Below are positions 34,001 to 42,770 of a stretch of DNA of 64,000 bases, in pieces (position 1 is the first letter of the stretch; each line of letters begins with the position of its first letter). The stretch is from Mediterraneibacter gnavus ATCC 29149. GTDB taxonomy: Bacteria; Bacillota; Clostridia; Lachnospirales; Lachnospiraceae. A program made the position numbers and the translations under genes. The notes beneath the pieces are model-generated. The model was not told where the DNA came from. It saw only the letters and a program-made list of their open reading frames with translations, and did not search any database. The stretch lies in the NCBI RefSeq assembly GCF_008121495.1, contig NZ_CP043051.1, positions 806,001 through 870,000 of the forward strand. The letters are read 5' to 3'.

Positions 34001-35020
34001 ATTTTTTCTTTTGATGGGACTTCCCTTGCCGGAAAAACCGTAGTTGTTTTTGAATCTGCTACTTATGATGGCAAAGAATTTGCAACACACGCAGATCTTG
34101 AAGATAATGGGCAGACCATCTACTTCCCAGAAATCGCTACTACTGCAAAAGACAGAGCAGACGGAGATCATTTTGCCAAAACCGATAAAGAGATTACTAT
34201 TGTTGATACGGTTAAATATAGTAACCTAATTCCAGGAAAGGAGTATGCACTTACCGGTACCTTGATGGACAAAGAGACAAAAGAACCTCTTCAGGCAGAT
34301 GGTAAACCGATTACTGCCACTACGACCTTTACTCCTGAAGATGCCTCTGGCAGTATTGAACTTACCTTTACATTTGATGGCAGCATCCTGTCCGGCAAAA
34401 CAATTGTTGTCTTTGAGTCTTTAACGTATCAGGAAAAAGAGATTGCTGTTCACGCCGATATAGAAGACCATGAACAGTCTATCTACTTCCCGGGAATTGG
34501 AACTACTGCGAAGGACAAAGCGGATGGGGATCAGGAAGCCGTTGCTACGAAAGAAGTAACTATCATTGACACCGTATCCTACAAAAATCTGATTCCGGAT
34601 ACTCCATACAAACTGGTCGGCACGCTGATGGACAAAACAACCCAAAAGGAAGTTTTGATTGATGGAAAACCTGTCACGGCAGAAACAGAATTTACACCAA
34701 AGGATTCCAATAGTTCTGTCGAAGTCATCTTCACTTTTGATGGAAGCACATTGGCTGGACATGATGTAGTCGTTTTTGAAAAACTTTTTTCCCTTGAAGG
34801 AGAAACAGCACTTGAAATTGCTTCCCATGAGGATCTGGACGATAAAGGACAGACGATAAAACTTACGGAAGTTCCAAAAGACACACCTGAACCTTCCAAA
34901 CCAGTCAAGACCGGAGATGAAACAACCATTCTTCCTTATCTTTTACTGGCAGGTGCCGCACTCCTCTTTGCTGCCGGATTTGGTATCTTATATATCCGTA
35001 AGCGGAAAAAAGATAAGTAA
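31037..35020 (+). CDS. VaFE/Cna-B-repeat wall-anchored surface protein
   Basis: 1327 residues. A signal peptide (ALFLCVTMFLSTLFF, ending TAYAAD) leads to a thioester-like domain around AYCVEPLKK; then about four SpaA/prealbumin-like Cna-B domains with LxKxD...ETKAPxGY signatures (residues ~195-670), and four VaFE repeats of about 120 residues (VDTVEYEGL, VDTVAYKNL, VDTVKYSNL, IDTVSYKNL, each with KTIVVFE-type closing strands). The C-terminus has a sortase signal variant (KPVKTGD), a hydrophobic span and RKRKKDK. It should stick out from the wall and help mating-pair contact. Isopeptide bonds are expected in the Cna-B domains. Confidence 0.9.
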   Translation: MLKPAKQPHIRLTALFLCVTMFLSTLFFNAHTAYAADGTIDYKAGAKIPYGDYYTSRMSFDGNNTAYCVEPLKKTPASGKYPYNLLGKNSPLRKALYYLNGGYGYEKVIKDQYFQGWSDDNSYVIGHLVVSYIHAGNNGDSGAFHGAPQNYIDKALEVANAIEGLPAPPESFRAFIVPGDASQTFAGSWYQVPNGFIELQKSSANTDISDKNSNYSLEGAKYGIYKGEELVETLVTDKKGYAKSKELAEGSYTVKEISAPEGFAIDTSAHNVTVKAEGTSTVKVKDIPQNNPVKLLLKKLDADTQQNSAQGTGSLANAEFTIKFYTEQSATDPGANGKKPVRTWILKTDASGEIHFTKDYLVSGDEFFYASNGKTVCFPLGTVTVQETKAPAGYLPNESVFVQQITSTGTEETISIYNASSVEEQVFRGGVKIQKRDLETQGTQAQGTASLADAEFTITTLNKQPVWVGGKLYENGQAVLTIKSDVHGIAASAADALPLGHYRIEETKAPSGYLTDGAKALEFDITQNGEIVDLTTEETSVSNQIIRGGVKIQKRDLETGEAKPQGNASLKDAEFTITNLGPNPVLVDGTLYEKDQVVLTLKTDEKGLASTKKDTLPYGHYRVDETKAPEGYLNEGKLSQEFPITENGKILDLTAKETAISNQVIRGDLEFVKVSDGDLNRLANVPFSITSKTTGESHTIVTDKNGYASTSSEWNKHTTNTNRGETSEDGIWFGSSKPDDAKGALIYDTYILEEQRCDSNEGMNLLKIEVSVYKNHVVVDMGTLTDDQITIGTTALDKDSNSHFAKPEEKITLVDTVEYEGLKKGQSYKLIGTLMDQESGKPIEIDGKPVTAETTFKPKKSSGSAKVTFTFNASSLKGKTIVVFEELYQEDLKLAVHADITDQDQTIYFPEIGTTAKDKETDMNLSQADKEVTLVDTVAYKNLLPGEEYVMTGTLMDKESGKPVEIDKKEVTAETTFTPKESSGTVDVIFSFDGTSLAGKTVVVFESATYDGKEFATHADLEDNGQTIYFPEIATTAKDRADGDHFAKTDKEITIVDTVKYSNLIPGKEYALTGTLMDKETKEPLQADGKPITATTTFTPEDASGSIELTFTFDGSILSGKTIVVFESLTYQEKEIAVHADIEDHEQSIYFPGIGTTAKDKADGDQEAVATKEVTIIDTVSYKNLIPDTPYKLVGTLMDKTTQKEVLIDGKPVTAETEFTPKDSNSSVEVIFTFDGSTLAGHDVVVFEKLFSLEGETALEIASHEDLDDKGQTIKLTEVPKDTPEPSKPVKTGDETTILPYLLLAGAALLFAAGFGILYIRKRKKDK

Positions 35021-35039
35021 CTATCAATAGATATGCTCA

Positions 35040-35063
35040 CAGGCAGCTTATTACGGCTGCCTG
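35040..35063 (+). terminator. Intercistronic hairpin
   Basis: CAGGCAGC (35040-35047) pairs with GCTGCCTG (35056-35063); only a short AT stretch follows. It lies just before the ribosome site of the next gene, so it may be a stabilising hairpin rather than a true terminator. Confidence 0.6.
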
Positions 35064-35080
35064 TTATAAAGGTGATGAAT

Positions 35081-35443
35081 ATGGAACAATCCCGTTGTAA
35101 TGCCGATGCCAAACACATCCGGCATTTTTTAGATATTTGTGATGGAAATTGGCATTCCTGTATTTATGTTCGCTGCGTTTCCTGTAAAACCCCAGGTTAT
35201 TGTAATGGCCCACACTTCTTATATCATCCAGATGAAAACGGCAGTCCTTGTGTCCTGCCCATGGCAGATGCCCGTATGCTCTTCTCCCGCATACCGGAAC
35301 CAACGGAATGTCTGTCCGCCATAACACTGGAACAGTTTCAGTCCTTATATGGACTCTACTTTGCAAAAGAAGCATTGACCGATAAGCCATGTCCTTGTTT
35401 TGCTTTACTGCGGCATCAGGAATCATCCCATTATCACTGGTAA
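35081..35443 (+). CDS. Small Cys-rich hypothetical protein
   Basis: 120 residues from the ATG at 35081, with AAAGGTG upstream; an ATG at 35075 is possible. Nine Cys and several His (CDGNWHSCIYVRCVSCKTPG, CPCFALLRHQ) suggest a small metal-binding protein. No family recognised. It lies after the surface-protein gene in the transfer operon. Confidence 0.5.
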   Translation: MEQSRCNADAKHIRHFLDICDGNWHSCIYVRCVSCKTPGYCNGPHFLYHPDENGSPCVLPMADARMLFSRIPEPTECLSAITLEQFQSLYGLYFAKEALTDKPCPCFALLRHQESSHYHW

Positions 35444-35496
35444 AAGGTTGCACTTTTGGCACTTTCTGCGTACAGGATAAGAAAGGAGGCGATTTT

Positions 35497-35766
35497 ATGT
35501 TGAATTTCACTGCTATGATTCAAGGAATCGATACAATATTTACGAACTTTATTTTTATTCCTGCACTTTTGATCCTGTACCTGAAGTTTCGTCCTAGAAA
35601 GCCCTGGAGCAGACGCACCAGAAATCTGTATTGGCTATGTATAGCTCTGATTTTTGTTTATGTTATCCGGATTTTCTGTGAAGGGTTCATCTTTACACCA
35701 GTAAATTACTCACGTTTTACAGACAGCGGTTTCTTCCCGCTTATCAAGGCACTGTTCTATTCTTAG
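35497..35766 (+). CDS. Small membrane protein
   Basis: 89 residues from the ATG at 35497, with GAAAGGAGG upstream. Two hydrophobic segments (about 15-30 and 47-68) flank a basic loop (KFRPRKPWSRRTRN). Function unknown. The 123 bases after it hold only a CCCAT/ATGGG mini-hairpin before the next gene. Confidence 0.5.
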   Translation: MLNFTAMIQGIDTIFTNFIFIPALLILYLKFRPRKPWSRRTRNLYWLCIALIFVYVIRIFCEGFIFTPVNYSRFTDSGFFPLIKALFYS

Positions 35767-35889
35767 ATTTTCTGCCATTTTGTGCCATTTAGTCCGAATC
35801 TGGGAGTAGTTTCTATGCCCATCCTATGGGAATTCATCACCTGCTTTCTTACAATATACGTATAAAACACGTAAGCGAGGTGAATCTTT

Positions 35890-36300
35890 ATGAAACAGAA
35901 ACAAATCCGCTGCCCGTACTGCGGCAGCATCGCAATTTTAAGGGATGCGTCCTATGTATATGGAAATAAAGCGAAAGATGGAAAACTCTATGTGTGCAGT
36001 CACTTCCCACAGTGTAATTCTTATGTAGGAGTTCATCCTGGCACTACCAATGCCAAAGGAAAACTGGCAAACAAAGAACTTCGGCAAAAAAGGATCCAAG
36101 CACACCGGGTGTTTGACCAGATATGGCTAAACCACATCTTTACGAAATCGGAGGCTTATCGCTGGATTGCTGATAAATTCTGTCTGACTGCCAAGGAAGC
36201 ACACATCGGAGAATTTAGCACTTATATGTGTGATCAACTAATTCTGGAATCCATGAAGATTCTGGAGAATAACCATATCCCTCTCAGGGCCATTGGTTGA
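35890..36300 (+). CDS. DUF3268-like zinc-finger protein
   Basis: 136 residues. An N-terminal four-Cys zinc ribbon (CPYCGS and VCSHFPQCNSYVGVH) matches the DUF3268 zinc-finger-containing family found in clostridial conjugative elements; the C-terminal ~75 residues are helical (SEAYRWIADKFCLTAKEAHI). It may bind nucleic acid. AAGCGAGGTG precedes the ATG. It forms a unit with the sigma factor 14 bases downstream. Confidence 0.75.
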   Translation: MKQKQIRCPYCGSIAILRDASYVYGNKAKDGKLYVCSHFPQCNSYVGVHPGTTNAKGKLANKELRQKRIQAHRVFDQIWLNHIFTKSEAYRWIADKFCLTAKEAHIGEFSTYMCDQLILESMKILENNHIPLRAIG

Positions 36301-36314
36301 AAGGGGGGATATGT

Positions 36315-36884
36315 ATGATCATCCCGATGACAGATGATGAACGCCGATTGACAGAGGAGTACTTGTATTTGGTACCTGAAATGGTAAAAAAATTGACTAC
36401 CCGTTGTGCTTATGTCTCATACGATGAGCAGCAAGACCTTCTGCAAGCCGGAAACTTAGCTTTATGCAAAGCCGCCATGAACTATGACAACACCCGTCCC
36501 TTTGCAGTTTACGCCAGAGTTGCCATACGAAATGCCATTTACAGTTATTGGAGAAAACTGCAAAAAGAACGAAAATACACCTGTTCCATGTATGCATCTT
36601 CTGAATTTGACATGGAACCCCTGCTTGTAGACCAAAAAACAGAACTGTGGCAGGAACAATGTATGAACCAGGAACCCATTTATAAGCACCTGCAGTCCTT
36701 AGAAGCGGGAAGCTGCAATACACTAAGAAAAGGAATACATGCCCTGCTCCTGCAGCAAAAAGGATATACCAACCAAGAAATTTCCAAACATTATGGTGTC
36801 CCAATGAATCATGTCCGGGCATGGCAAAGCAAAGCCCGGAAATACTTACAGCAGGATACCAAATTATATACTCTTTTATCTTGA
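36315..36884 (+). CDS. Sigma-70 family factor of the element
   Basis: 189 residues from the ATG at 36315, with AAAGGGGGG upstream. Region 2 is visible at about 40-90 (DEQQDLLQAGNLALCKAAMN, ARVAIRNAIYSYWRK) and a region-4 helix-turn-helix near 150-180 (YTNQEISKHYGVPMNHVRAW). It likely directs RNA polymerase to promoters of the element. The GAAGGGAG ribosome site of the next gene follows directly, so the two are co-expressed. Confidence 0.85.
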   Translation: MIIPMTDDERRLTEEYLYLVPEMVKKLTTRCAYVSYDEQQDLLQAGNLALCKAAMNYDNTRPFAVYARVAIRNAIYSYWRKLQKERKYTCSMYASSEFDMEPLLVDQKTELWQEQCMNQEPIYKHLQSLEAGSCNTLRKGIHALLLQQKGYTNQEISKHYGVPMNHVRAWQSKARKYLQQDTKLYTLLS

Positions 36885-36897
36885 AGGGAGAACGATT

Positions 36898-37584
36898 ATG
36901 CTGACACTTTATACTGCAGTCGGAATCCTACGATTCCAGGATTCCATAAAGGAACATAAAACACCGACAGTTATCAATAACCGGCAGGAATACGGACTGA
37001 CAGAAGAAGAATTCTTTCTGTGGAGCAGCCTCGCATTTCAAATCCGACAGATCCATGAATTGCAGTCTGCCTTTTCGGAACGTTTGAAAAAACATCACCG
37101 TTCGGAAAATATTCCCATTGAACCCTACCTGAATCGGCTGCTGCTTCGAGGACTGGTTGTAAAAGGGGATGGTTTAACTGGTGTGGATGCCCTGTACCGC
37201 CTCTTAGGAGAACTTTATATCAGCCCATTGCAGGACAGTTTTTCAGTACGGCTTTTTACCTGCATCTATCTCTGCATGAAGAAAAAACTGCACACAAAGG
37301 AACTGATCCATTATCTAAAAAAGCCGGCACGGACTGCTATAGAGGACACGGTACTCCAAATAGCAAAAAAAGTACAGATTTCTACGGCAGAGCTTGTAAC
37401 CTGTGTAGAACAGGGCATCCATCCACAAAATACAGAGCAACTTTTGACGCAGCTCTATGAAACCTCGGATGCAACATTCCGTACCCTGGCACAGGATATC
37501 CAATTCACCCATGCCGGTTATCCTGTACTGGAAGCTATCAGTAATTTGTACCTCAATAAACAGATTGCATTTGAAAAATTATAG
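36898..37584 (+). CDS. Hypothetical helical protein of the transfer operon
   Basis: 228 residues from the ATG at 36898 (GAAGGGAG upstream). Nearly all helical, without membrane segments or motifs that I recognise; it may be two copies of a small helical domain. It follows the sigma factor by 13 bases and precedes the cut membrane-protein gene. Confidence 0.5.
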   Translation: MLTLYTAVGILRFQDSIKEHKTPTVINNRQEYGLTEEEFFLWSSLAFQIRQIHELQSAFSERLKKHHRSENIPIEPYLNRLLLRGLVVKGDGLTGVDALYRLLGELYISPLQDSFSVRLFTCIYLCMKKKLHTKELIHYLKKPARTAIEDTVLQIAKKVQISTAELVTCVEQGIHPQNTEQLLTQLYETSDATFRTLAQDIQFTHAGYPVLEAISNLYLNKQIAFEKL

Positions 37585-37597
37585 GAAGGAGCAAATT

Positions 37598-37861
37598 ATG
37601 CCAAAACCATTTCTTAATAAGCTGATTGTCCATGGGGCAATCGGCTTTTTCTGTGTCCTATTTGGATGTATTTACGGATTTGTAACAGACGACCAGATAT
37701 TTCTCCTTATGAGTCTTTGCATCGGTGTCGGAACTGTCATACGAATTGTGAGTCTGCTGCATACCATCAAGATGCATGACTACTTCGTTCACTATATCCA
37801 ATATCATTCCAACATTTATACAACGCTCCATCTGGACCTATCACAAATGAATTTAAGCTAA
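37598..37861 (+). pseudogene. Small membrane protein truncated at an insertion junction
   Basis: Starts with ATG after GGAAGGAG. The first ~64 residues (PKPFLNKLIVHGAIGFFCVL and a second hydrophobic segment LMSLCIGVGTVIRIVSLL) are genuine; after KMHDYF the frame runs into sequence that is the antisense of the radical SAM gene, whose protein reads normally there. So its 3' end is lost at a junction near 37785. The original protein was probably longer; function unknown. Confidence 0.6.
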
Positions 37862-38825
37862 TTGCTCCACATACACCATAATTGCTCGGCTTAACACCTT
37901 GGTACATAAAGCCTCTCTTAATCCCTTCTTTATAAAACGCAATCTCTTCTTTTGCGTACTGTGGTCGTTCCATACATATATGATTATTACATACTCCATT
38001 AATATCATCTACTGGTGCTAAATAATAGCCAACTCTACCTTTTAAACCATATCTTTCTAGCCAATCAAATATTTCTGTTGCTTCGTTTATATTTGTCTTG
38101 TCAACATTAATTCTTATCGAAATATTCAAAATATCCGCACATTCTCTTATATTGTCCAATATATATTCAAAGGTAGGCTGATGATTATGGAGAATCCTTC
38201 TACTATCATGGGCTTGTTTTGAACCATCTAAAGTAACTTGAATATAGTGGATGTCCATGTCTTTTAATTTTTCAGCTACTCTTCTAGTCAATTTATAACC
38301 ATTTGTGACCATATCAGCATTATATTTGCAACCAAGTGGCAAAACAGACTTTATCTTTTTGGTTAATTTTTCAATAGTTTCAATTGCCAATAATGGCTCC
38401 CCTCCATACCAAGATACCGTTAATTCATGTATATGCTGATATTTTTCTTTGAGCTGCGATGTTAATTGATCCTGAACAGCCTCAGACATAGTAATATATT
38501 CTCTCCCTTTTTCATAGCAATAGGGACAACAAAAATTACATGCCATAGTTGGGGCAATAGTTAATGTAAGATTTGAATCCGCAAACCTTTCTATTTTATT
38601 TCTTATAAGCAATTCTGCAAATTCATCTTTATCATCTTCAACTAGCATACCACCCTCTAATAATGCTGACTCTAAATCAGGCTTTGAACATTTTTTCCCT
38701 TCTTTCATTTCATAATATGTTTTTTCATAATCAGTATCTAATTCCAGTATTGCAGATGTGACCGTATTATAAATCAAACAACTTTTATCTTCTTTTTTCT
38801 CTATATTGTATCTTGATAATTTCAT
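37767..38825 (-). pseudogene. Radical SAM peptide maturase, 3' truncated
   Basis: Starts at the ATG at 38825 (AGAGGAT upstream); the longer frame to 38909 lies in a hairpin and lacks a ribosome site. The radical SAM motif is CNFCCPYC (C96, C100, C103), followed by VSWYGGEPLLAIETI and a SPASM start with YGVCGAI and GPDGALYKCWNDIG. The frame then ends abruptly in foreign sequence (YSERSSHAS) near 37785, so most auxiliary-cluster Cys are missing and the enzyme should be inactive. It would have modified the 35-residue peptide encoded upstream. Confidence 0.85.
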
Positions 38826-38877
38826 TATTATATCCTCTTTTCTTAATCTCTTGTTTTCACAGTGTTCTTTGCAATAA

Positions 38878-38914
38878 GGAAAATGTGCCCAGCATATTGC
38901 TGAGCACATTTTCC
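38878..38914 (-). terminator. Hairpin between small peptide gene and maturase
   Basis: A near-perfect 16-bp stem GGAAAATGTGCYCAGC with a short loop lies between the 35-residue peptide and the radical SAM gene, then a T-rich stretch on the minus strand. Same position and likely role as the hairpin at 22654-22684. Confidence 0.8.
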
Positions 38915-38934
38915 TTTACTGACTACAAATATCT

Positions 38935-39042
38935 TTAGTAACGAATTACACATGTAGCCTTTTTAGATCCACAACCTTTATCATTGTAAACCCAGCAGAT
39001 TCTTGTACTTTTGTCCTCTGATGCTTTGTTAATCCACTTCAT
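38935..39042 (-). CDS. 35-residue RiPP precursor candidate
   Basis: A short frame with ACAGGAGGAT seven bases before the ATG. The peptide begins MKWINKASEDKSTRI and continues CWVYNDKGCGSKKATC then VIRY: three Cys spaced 7 and 6 residues apart after a short charged leader. The position directly upstream of a radical SAM/SPASM gene, with a hairpin between, is the usual layout of a sactipeptide or ranthipeptide precursor. No known family recognised. Its enzyme is truncated here, so it may not be matured. Confidence 0.65.
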   Translation of the reverse strand: MKWINKASEDKSTRICWVYNDKGCGSKKATCVIRY

Positions 39043-39077
39043 TGCAATATCCTCCTGTAAAATATTTATTTATTTCA

Positions 39078-39095
39078 AAGTAGTAAGAGCTACTT
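39078..39095 (-). terminator. Small hairpin after the permease remnant
   Basis: AAGTAG (39078-39083) pairs with CTACTT (39090-39095) between the permease stop and the small peptide's ribosome site. Weak; it may separate permease and precursor transcripts. Confidence 0.4.
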
Positions 39096-39105
39096 GAAAC
39101 ACAAA

Positions 39106-39775
39106 TTAAAGTTCTTGACGTTTCAATGCAAAATGCATTAAAACTATCCCCACCAGGCACGCACCCATACCATACATAATAGTTCCAACAACAATCCCAT
39201 TTGTCATCCGATATCCACAAATATTATACATATAAGTGGTCGGGTTCATAACACAAAATGCTTTAAGAAGCACTGATTGATTTTGAAAATTCTCATATAC
39301 CATAGGATAAGTAATCGCACCTGCAAAGAAATATACACATGATAAAGCTGCCACAATTCCTGTATTCTTTACTAAAACCGTAATCAAAACCGCCACAGCT
39401 TCCATTCCAATCATAGCTATCATATTTAAGGTAACCATTCCGATAAAAATCAAAAATTCCTCACCTTTATAATGAAAACCATACTTCCATGCTAATCCTA
39501 AGCCTAATGCAGTTTCCACAATATAATAGAGAATAAAAAAGTAAACATTTATCACCAGTAATTTACTTAAAAATAATTTGGTTCGATTTATCCCATATAC
39601 GACAGAAGCTCTTATTGTTCCTTGATGAAATTCTGCAGATACCATTGTCGTAATATAGACAATTAATCCAATCCAAGAAAAAAAATTAATTGATAATGCA
39701 AATCTTGCGATTTCTGCAGCTTTTACATTATTCATGTCGTCTATGTAGCAAATCCAACCAATAGAATCTTCCTTG
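39106..39775 (-). pseudogene. ABC-2 type permease, 5' truncated
   Basis: About 223 residues remain, from [20 protein letters not shown] to ALKRQEL. Five or six membrane segments are visible, in the style of bacitracin/lantibiotic immunity permeases (LanE/G type). Upstream of about 39775 the frame continues only as antisense of mgtA, so the native start is lost at a junction. Probably the immunity or export permease of the third RiPP locus; its ATPase partner is absent. Confidence 0.7.
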
Positions 39776-39805
39776 CCCCTACAAAAATTCAAGGAGGTAA
39801 GACCA

Positions 39806-42571
39806 ATGAACAAAAAAGAAAATCGTATGGCTGTTCGCCAGACTGTAGAAAAGGCAGTCATCCGTGACGAACAGAACCGTCGCATCCAATCTGCAGCAAC
39901 CAACCCGGTAAAAGCGGTTTTAAAAATCTTTCATACCACACTTAGGGGGTTAGAAGCAGATACCGTATCCGTAAACCGTTCCAAATACGGTACGAACAAA
40001 GTCACCCACGAAAAAAAGAAATCCCTAGCAAAACGTGTGGCGGGTGCATTTATCAACCCTTTTACTGCTATTTTATTTTGCCTTGCTTTTGTTTCCACGA
40101 TTACGGATATGATTTTCCCGTATTTTTCACTCTTTGGAAGCGTACCAGAGGACTTTGATTTTTTGACAGTCGTTATCATTTTAACTATGGTATTTATTTC
40201 CGGTACCCTTCGCTTTGTGCAGGAATCCCGCAGCGGAAATGCGGCGGAAAAGCTGCTTGCAATGATCACAACCACCTGTACCGTCACCCGCATAGGACAG
40301 GAAAAAACAGAGATACCCATGGATGACCTGGTGGTAGGTGATATTGTCCATTTATCTGCTGGGGACATGATTCCGGCAGATGTCCGTATCCTGGATGCAA
40401 AAGATCTATTTGTCAGCCAGGCAAGCCTTACCGGAGAAAGTGAGCCGGTTGAAAAGCTCCCTCATGTAAGCCCACATAAGGACAGTGTAACGGATTACAC
40501 CAATATTGCATTTATGGGCAGCAATGTAATCTCCGGAAGTGCAACGGCTGTCGTTATCTGTGTCGGTGATCATACGCTATTTGGCTCTATGGCCGCTGCT
40601 GTTGCCGGAGAAGCTGTGGAAACCAGTTTTACGAAAGGTGTCAATGCTGTGTCATGGGTACTGATCCGTTTTATGCTGGTTATGGTTCCGCTGGTATTCT
40701 TTGTGAATGGCATTACAAAGGGGGATTGGCTGGAGGCGTTCCTGTTTGGGATTTCCATTGCAGTAGGACTCACACCGGAAATGCTTCCGATGATTGTAAC
40801 CACCTGCCTTGCAAAAGGCGCTGTTTCCATGAGTAAAAAGCAAACCATTGTAAAAAACCTCAATTCCATTCAGAATTTTGGTGCTATGGATATCCTCTGC
40901 ACAGACAAGACAGGGACACTGACACAGGACAAGGTGGTATTGGAATATCATCTAAATGTAAATGGAGAAGATGATACCAGAGTCCTTCGTCATGCCTATC
41001 TGAACAGTTACTTTCAGACAGGATATAAAAATCTCATGGATCTGGCTATTATCCATAAAACAGAGGAGATGGAGGCGGCAGATAAGCGTCTGATTGACCT
41101 GTCAGAAACCTACGTCAAGGTGGATGAGATTCCCTTTGACTTTAAACGCCGCCGTTTATCCACTGTGGTACAGGATAAAAACGGAAAGACACAGATGGTA
41201 ACAAAAGGTGCTGTGGAAGAGATGCTTTCAATCTGTAGCTTTGCAGAATGTGACGGGCATGTACAACCTCTGCGTGATGAAGTGCGCAGCCGGATTTTGA
41301 AAACTGTAGATGGATTAAATGAAAAAGGCTTTCGTGTTTTGGCTATCGCCCAAAAGAGCAACCCATCTCCAGTGGGAGCTTTTGGTGTCAAAGATGAATG
41401 CGATATGGTGCTGATTGGTTATCTGGCATTTTTAGATCCACCGAAAGAATCTACTGCCGATGCTATCCAGGCATTGAAAAACCATGGGGTTCTTACCAAA
41501 ATCCTTACAGGCGATAATGAAAAAGTAACCCGGACCATCTGTAAACAGGTCGGGCTGAAGGTCCGCAATATGCTCCTGGGTTCTGATCTGGAACACATGA
41601 ATGATGCGGAACTTGCCAGGGCGGCAGAAACCACCGATGTATTTGCGAAACTGACACCGGAGCAGAAAGCCCGTATTGTTTCTGTTCTTCGTGAGAATGG
41701 TCATACCGTTGGATTTATGGGTGATGGAATCAATGATGCTGCTGCCATGAAATCTGCGGACATCGGAATCTCCGTAGATACAGCGGTAGACGTGGCGAAA
41801 GAATCGGCAGACATCATTCTTTTAGAAAAAGATCTGATGGTTTTGGAGCAGGGCATCATTGAAGGTCGGAAAACCTATGCCAATATGATCAAATACATCA
41901 AAATGACGGCTTCTTCCAATTTTGGAAATATGTTTTCCGTACTGGCTGCATCGGCTCTTTTGCCATTCCTGCCAATGGAAAGTGTACATTTGATTTTCCT
42001 GAACCTGATCTACGACCTGTCCTGTACGGCAATCCCATGGGACAATGTAGATGAAGAATTTATTGCCAAACCACGGAAATGGGATGCCTCCAGTGTAGGC
42101 AGTTTTATGATCTGGATCGGACCAACCAGCTCCATCTTTGACTTTACCACTTACATTTTCATGTACTTTGTATTCTGCCCGTTCTTTGTATCCAAGGGTA
42201 TCCTGTTCAATGACCTGCCGGCTCATTTTAGTGGAGCAGAGCTGACGGCTATGCAGACACAGTATATCGGAATGTTCCAGGCTGGCTGGTTTGTAGAATC
42301 TATGTGGAGCCAGACATTAGTGATCCACATGATCCGTACACCGAAGCTCCCATTTATCCAGAGCCGGGCATCTGCTCCTGTGACATTGCTTACAATGACA
42401 GGGATTACGATTCTAACCGTCATACCATTTACGATATTTGGAAAGCTCCTTGGGTTTGTGGCACTGCCAGCAGCATACTTTGCATATCTGCTTCCGTGTA
42501 TCTTATTGTATATGGCTTTGGCAACAAGCTTGAAAAAGGCTTATGTCCGTCATTTTGGCGAATTGCTTTAA
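39806..42571 (+). CDS. mgtA: MgtA-type magnesium-importing P-type ATPase
   Basis: 921 residues from the ATG at 39806 (AAGGAGG upstream). The P3B magnesium ATPase plan is complete: cation ATPase N-terminal segment, [11 protein letters not shown] actuator motif, phosphorylation site CTDKTGTLT (about residue 366), [26 protein letters not shown] hinge, and membrane segments including [16 protein letters not shown] and [12 protein letters not shown]. It imports magnesium at the cell membrane. Its start lies only about 30 bases from the junction with the truncated permease, so its own promoter may be lost. No M-box riboswitch is visible. Confidence 0.93.
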   Translation: MNKKENRMAVRQTVEKAVIRDEQNRRIQSAATNPVKAVLKIFHTTLRGLEADTVSVNRSKYGTNKVTHEKKKSLAKRVAGAFINPFTAILFCLAFVSTITDMIFPYFSLFGSVPEDFDFLTVVIILTMVFISGTLRFVQESRSGNAAEKLLAMITTTCTVTRIGQEKTEIPMDDLVVGDIVHLSAGDMIPADVRILDAKDLFVSQASLTGESEPVEKLPHVSPHKDSVTDYTNIAFMGSNVISGSATAVVICVGDHTLFGSMAAAVAGEAVETSFTKGVNAVSWVLIRFMLVMVPLVFFVNGITKGDWLEAFLFGISIAVGLTPEMLPMIVTTCLAKGAVSMSKKQTIVKNLNSIQNFGAMDILCTDKTGTLTQDKVVLEYHLNVNGEDDTRVLRHAYLNSYFQTGYKNLMDLAIIHKTEEMEAADKRLIDLSETYVKVDEIPFDFKRRRLSTVVQDKNGKTQMVTKGAVEEMLSICSFAECDGHVQPLRDEVRSRILKTVDGLNEKGFRVLAIAQKSNPSPVGAFGVKDECDMVLIGYLAFLDPPKESTADAIQALKNHGVLTKILTGDNEKVTRTICKQVGLKVRNMLLGSDLEHMNDAELARAAETTDVFAKLTPEQKARIVSVLRENGHTVGFMGDGINDAAAMKSADIGISVDTAVDVAKESADIILLEKDLMVLEQGIIEGRKTYANMIKYIKMTASSNFGNMFSVLAASALLPFLPMESVHLIFLNLIYDLSCTAIPWDNVDEEFIAKPRKWDASSVGSFMIWIGPTSSIFDFTTYIFMYFVFCPFFVSKGILFNDLPAHFSGAELTAMQTQYIGMFQAGWFVESMWSQTLVIHMIRTPKLPFIQSRASAPVTLLTMTGITILTVIPFTIFGKLLGFVALPAAYFAYLLPCILLYMALATSLKKAYVRHFGELL

Positions 42572-42583
42572 GGAGGTGCAACA

Positions 42584-42763
42584 ATGAACTGGAAAGAACT
42601 TTGGATGACACTTTTTGGAACTACGGAATGGCTTGGTCTGAACATAGGATTCTGGGTGGCTTTAGCTGCTGTATTACTAATTGTAATTCTTATGAACGTC
42701 CTATTTTGGTCTATGAAGCCGAAAACAGACACCAAAAACTGTCCTAATAAAAAAGACGCATAA
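42584..42763 (+). CDS. 59-residue membrane protein downstream of mgtA
   Basis: Starts with ATG after AAGGAGG, 12 bases past the mgtA stop. One long hydrophobic segment (GFWVALAAVLLIVILMNVLF) between an amphipathic N-terminus (MNWKELWMTLFGTTEW) and a basic tail. Single-span peptides regulate P-type magnesium ATPases in enterobacteria (MgtR, MgtS); an analogous role here is inference from position and size only. Confidence 0.65.
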   Translation: MNWKELWMTLFGTTEWLGLNIGFWVALAAVLLIVILMNVLFWSMKPKTDTKNCPNKKDA

Positions 42764-42770
42764 AAGAAGC

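Noticed and set aside
32021..34828. Several minus-strand frames across the surface-protein repeats
   Set aside because: They repeat because the plus-strand domains repeat; none has a ribosome site.
31037..35020. Tandem DNA repeats or CRISPR-like array
   Set aside because: The repeats are about 360-base coding units of Cna-B/VaFE domains with diverged DNA, not short direct repeats with spacers. No CRISPR array was seen anywhere in the window.
37457..37597. Upstream extension of the truncated membrane-protein frame
   Set aside because: The extension overlaps the preceding gene; the ATG at 37598 has a clear GGAAGGAG site.
38826..38909. Longer N-terminus for the truncated radical SAM gene
   Set aside because: It lies in the terminator hairpin and has no ribosome site; the ATG at 38825 does.
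39740..39806. M-box magnesium riboswitch before mgtA
   Set aside because: Only about 30 bases separate the junction from the gene, too little for the element.
39776..39903. N-terminal extension of the truncated ABC-2 permease
   Set aside because: This part is antisense of the mgtA start, so it is not permease sequence.
41822..42226. Minus-strand frame inside mgtA
   Set aside because: Antisense shadow of a conserved P-type ATPase region.
42304..42747. Plus-strand frame across the end of mgtA
   Set aside because: It is in another frame to mgtA and the 59-residue gene, both of which have ribosome sites and sensible sequence.
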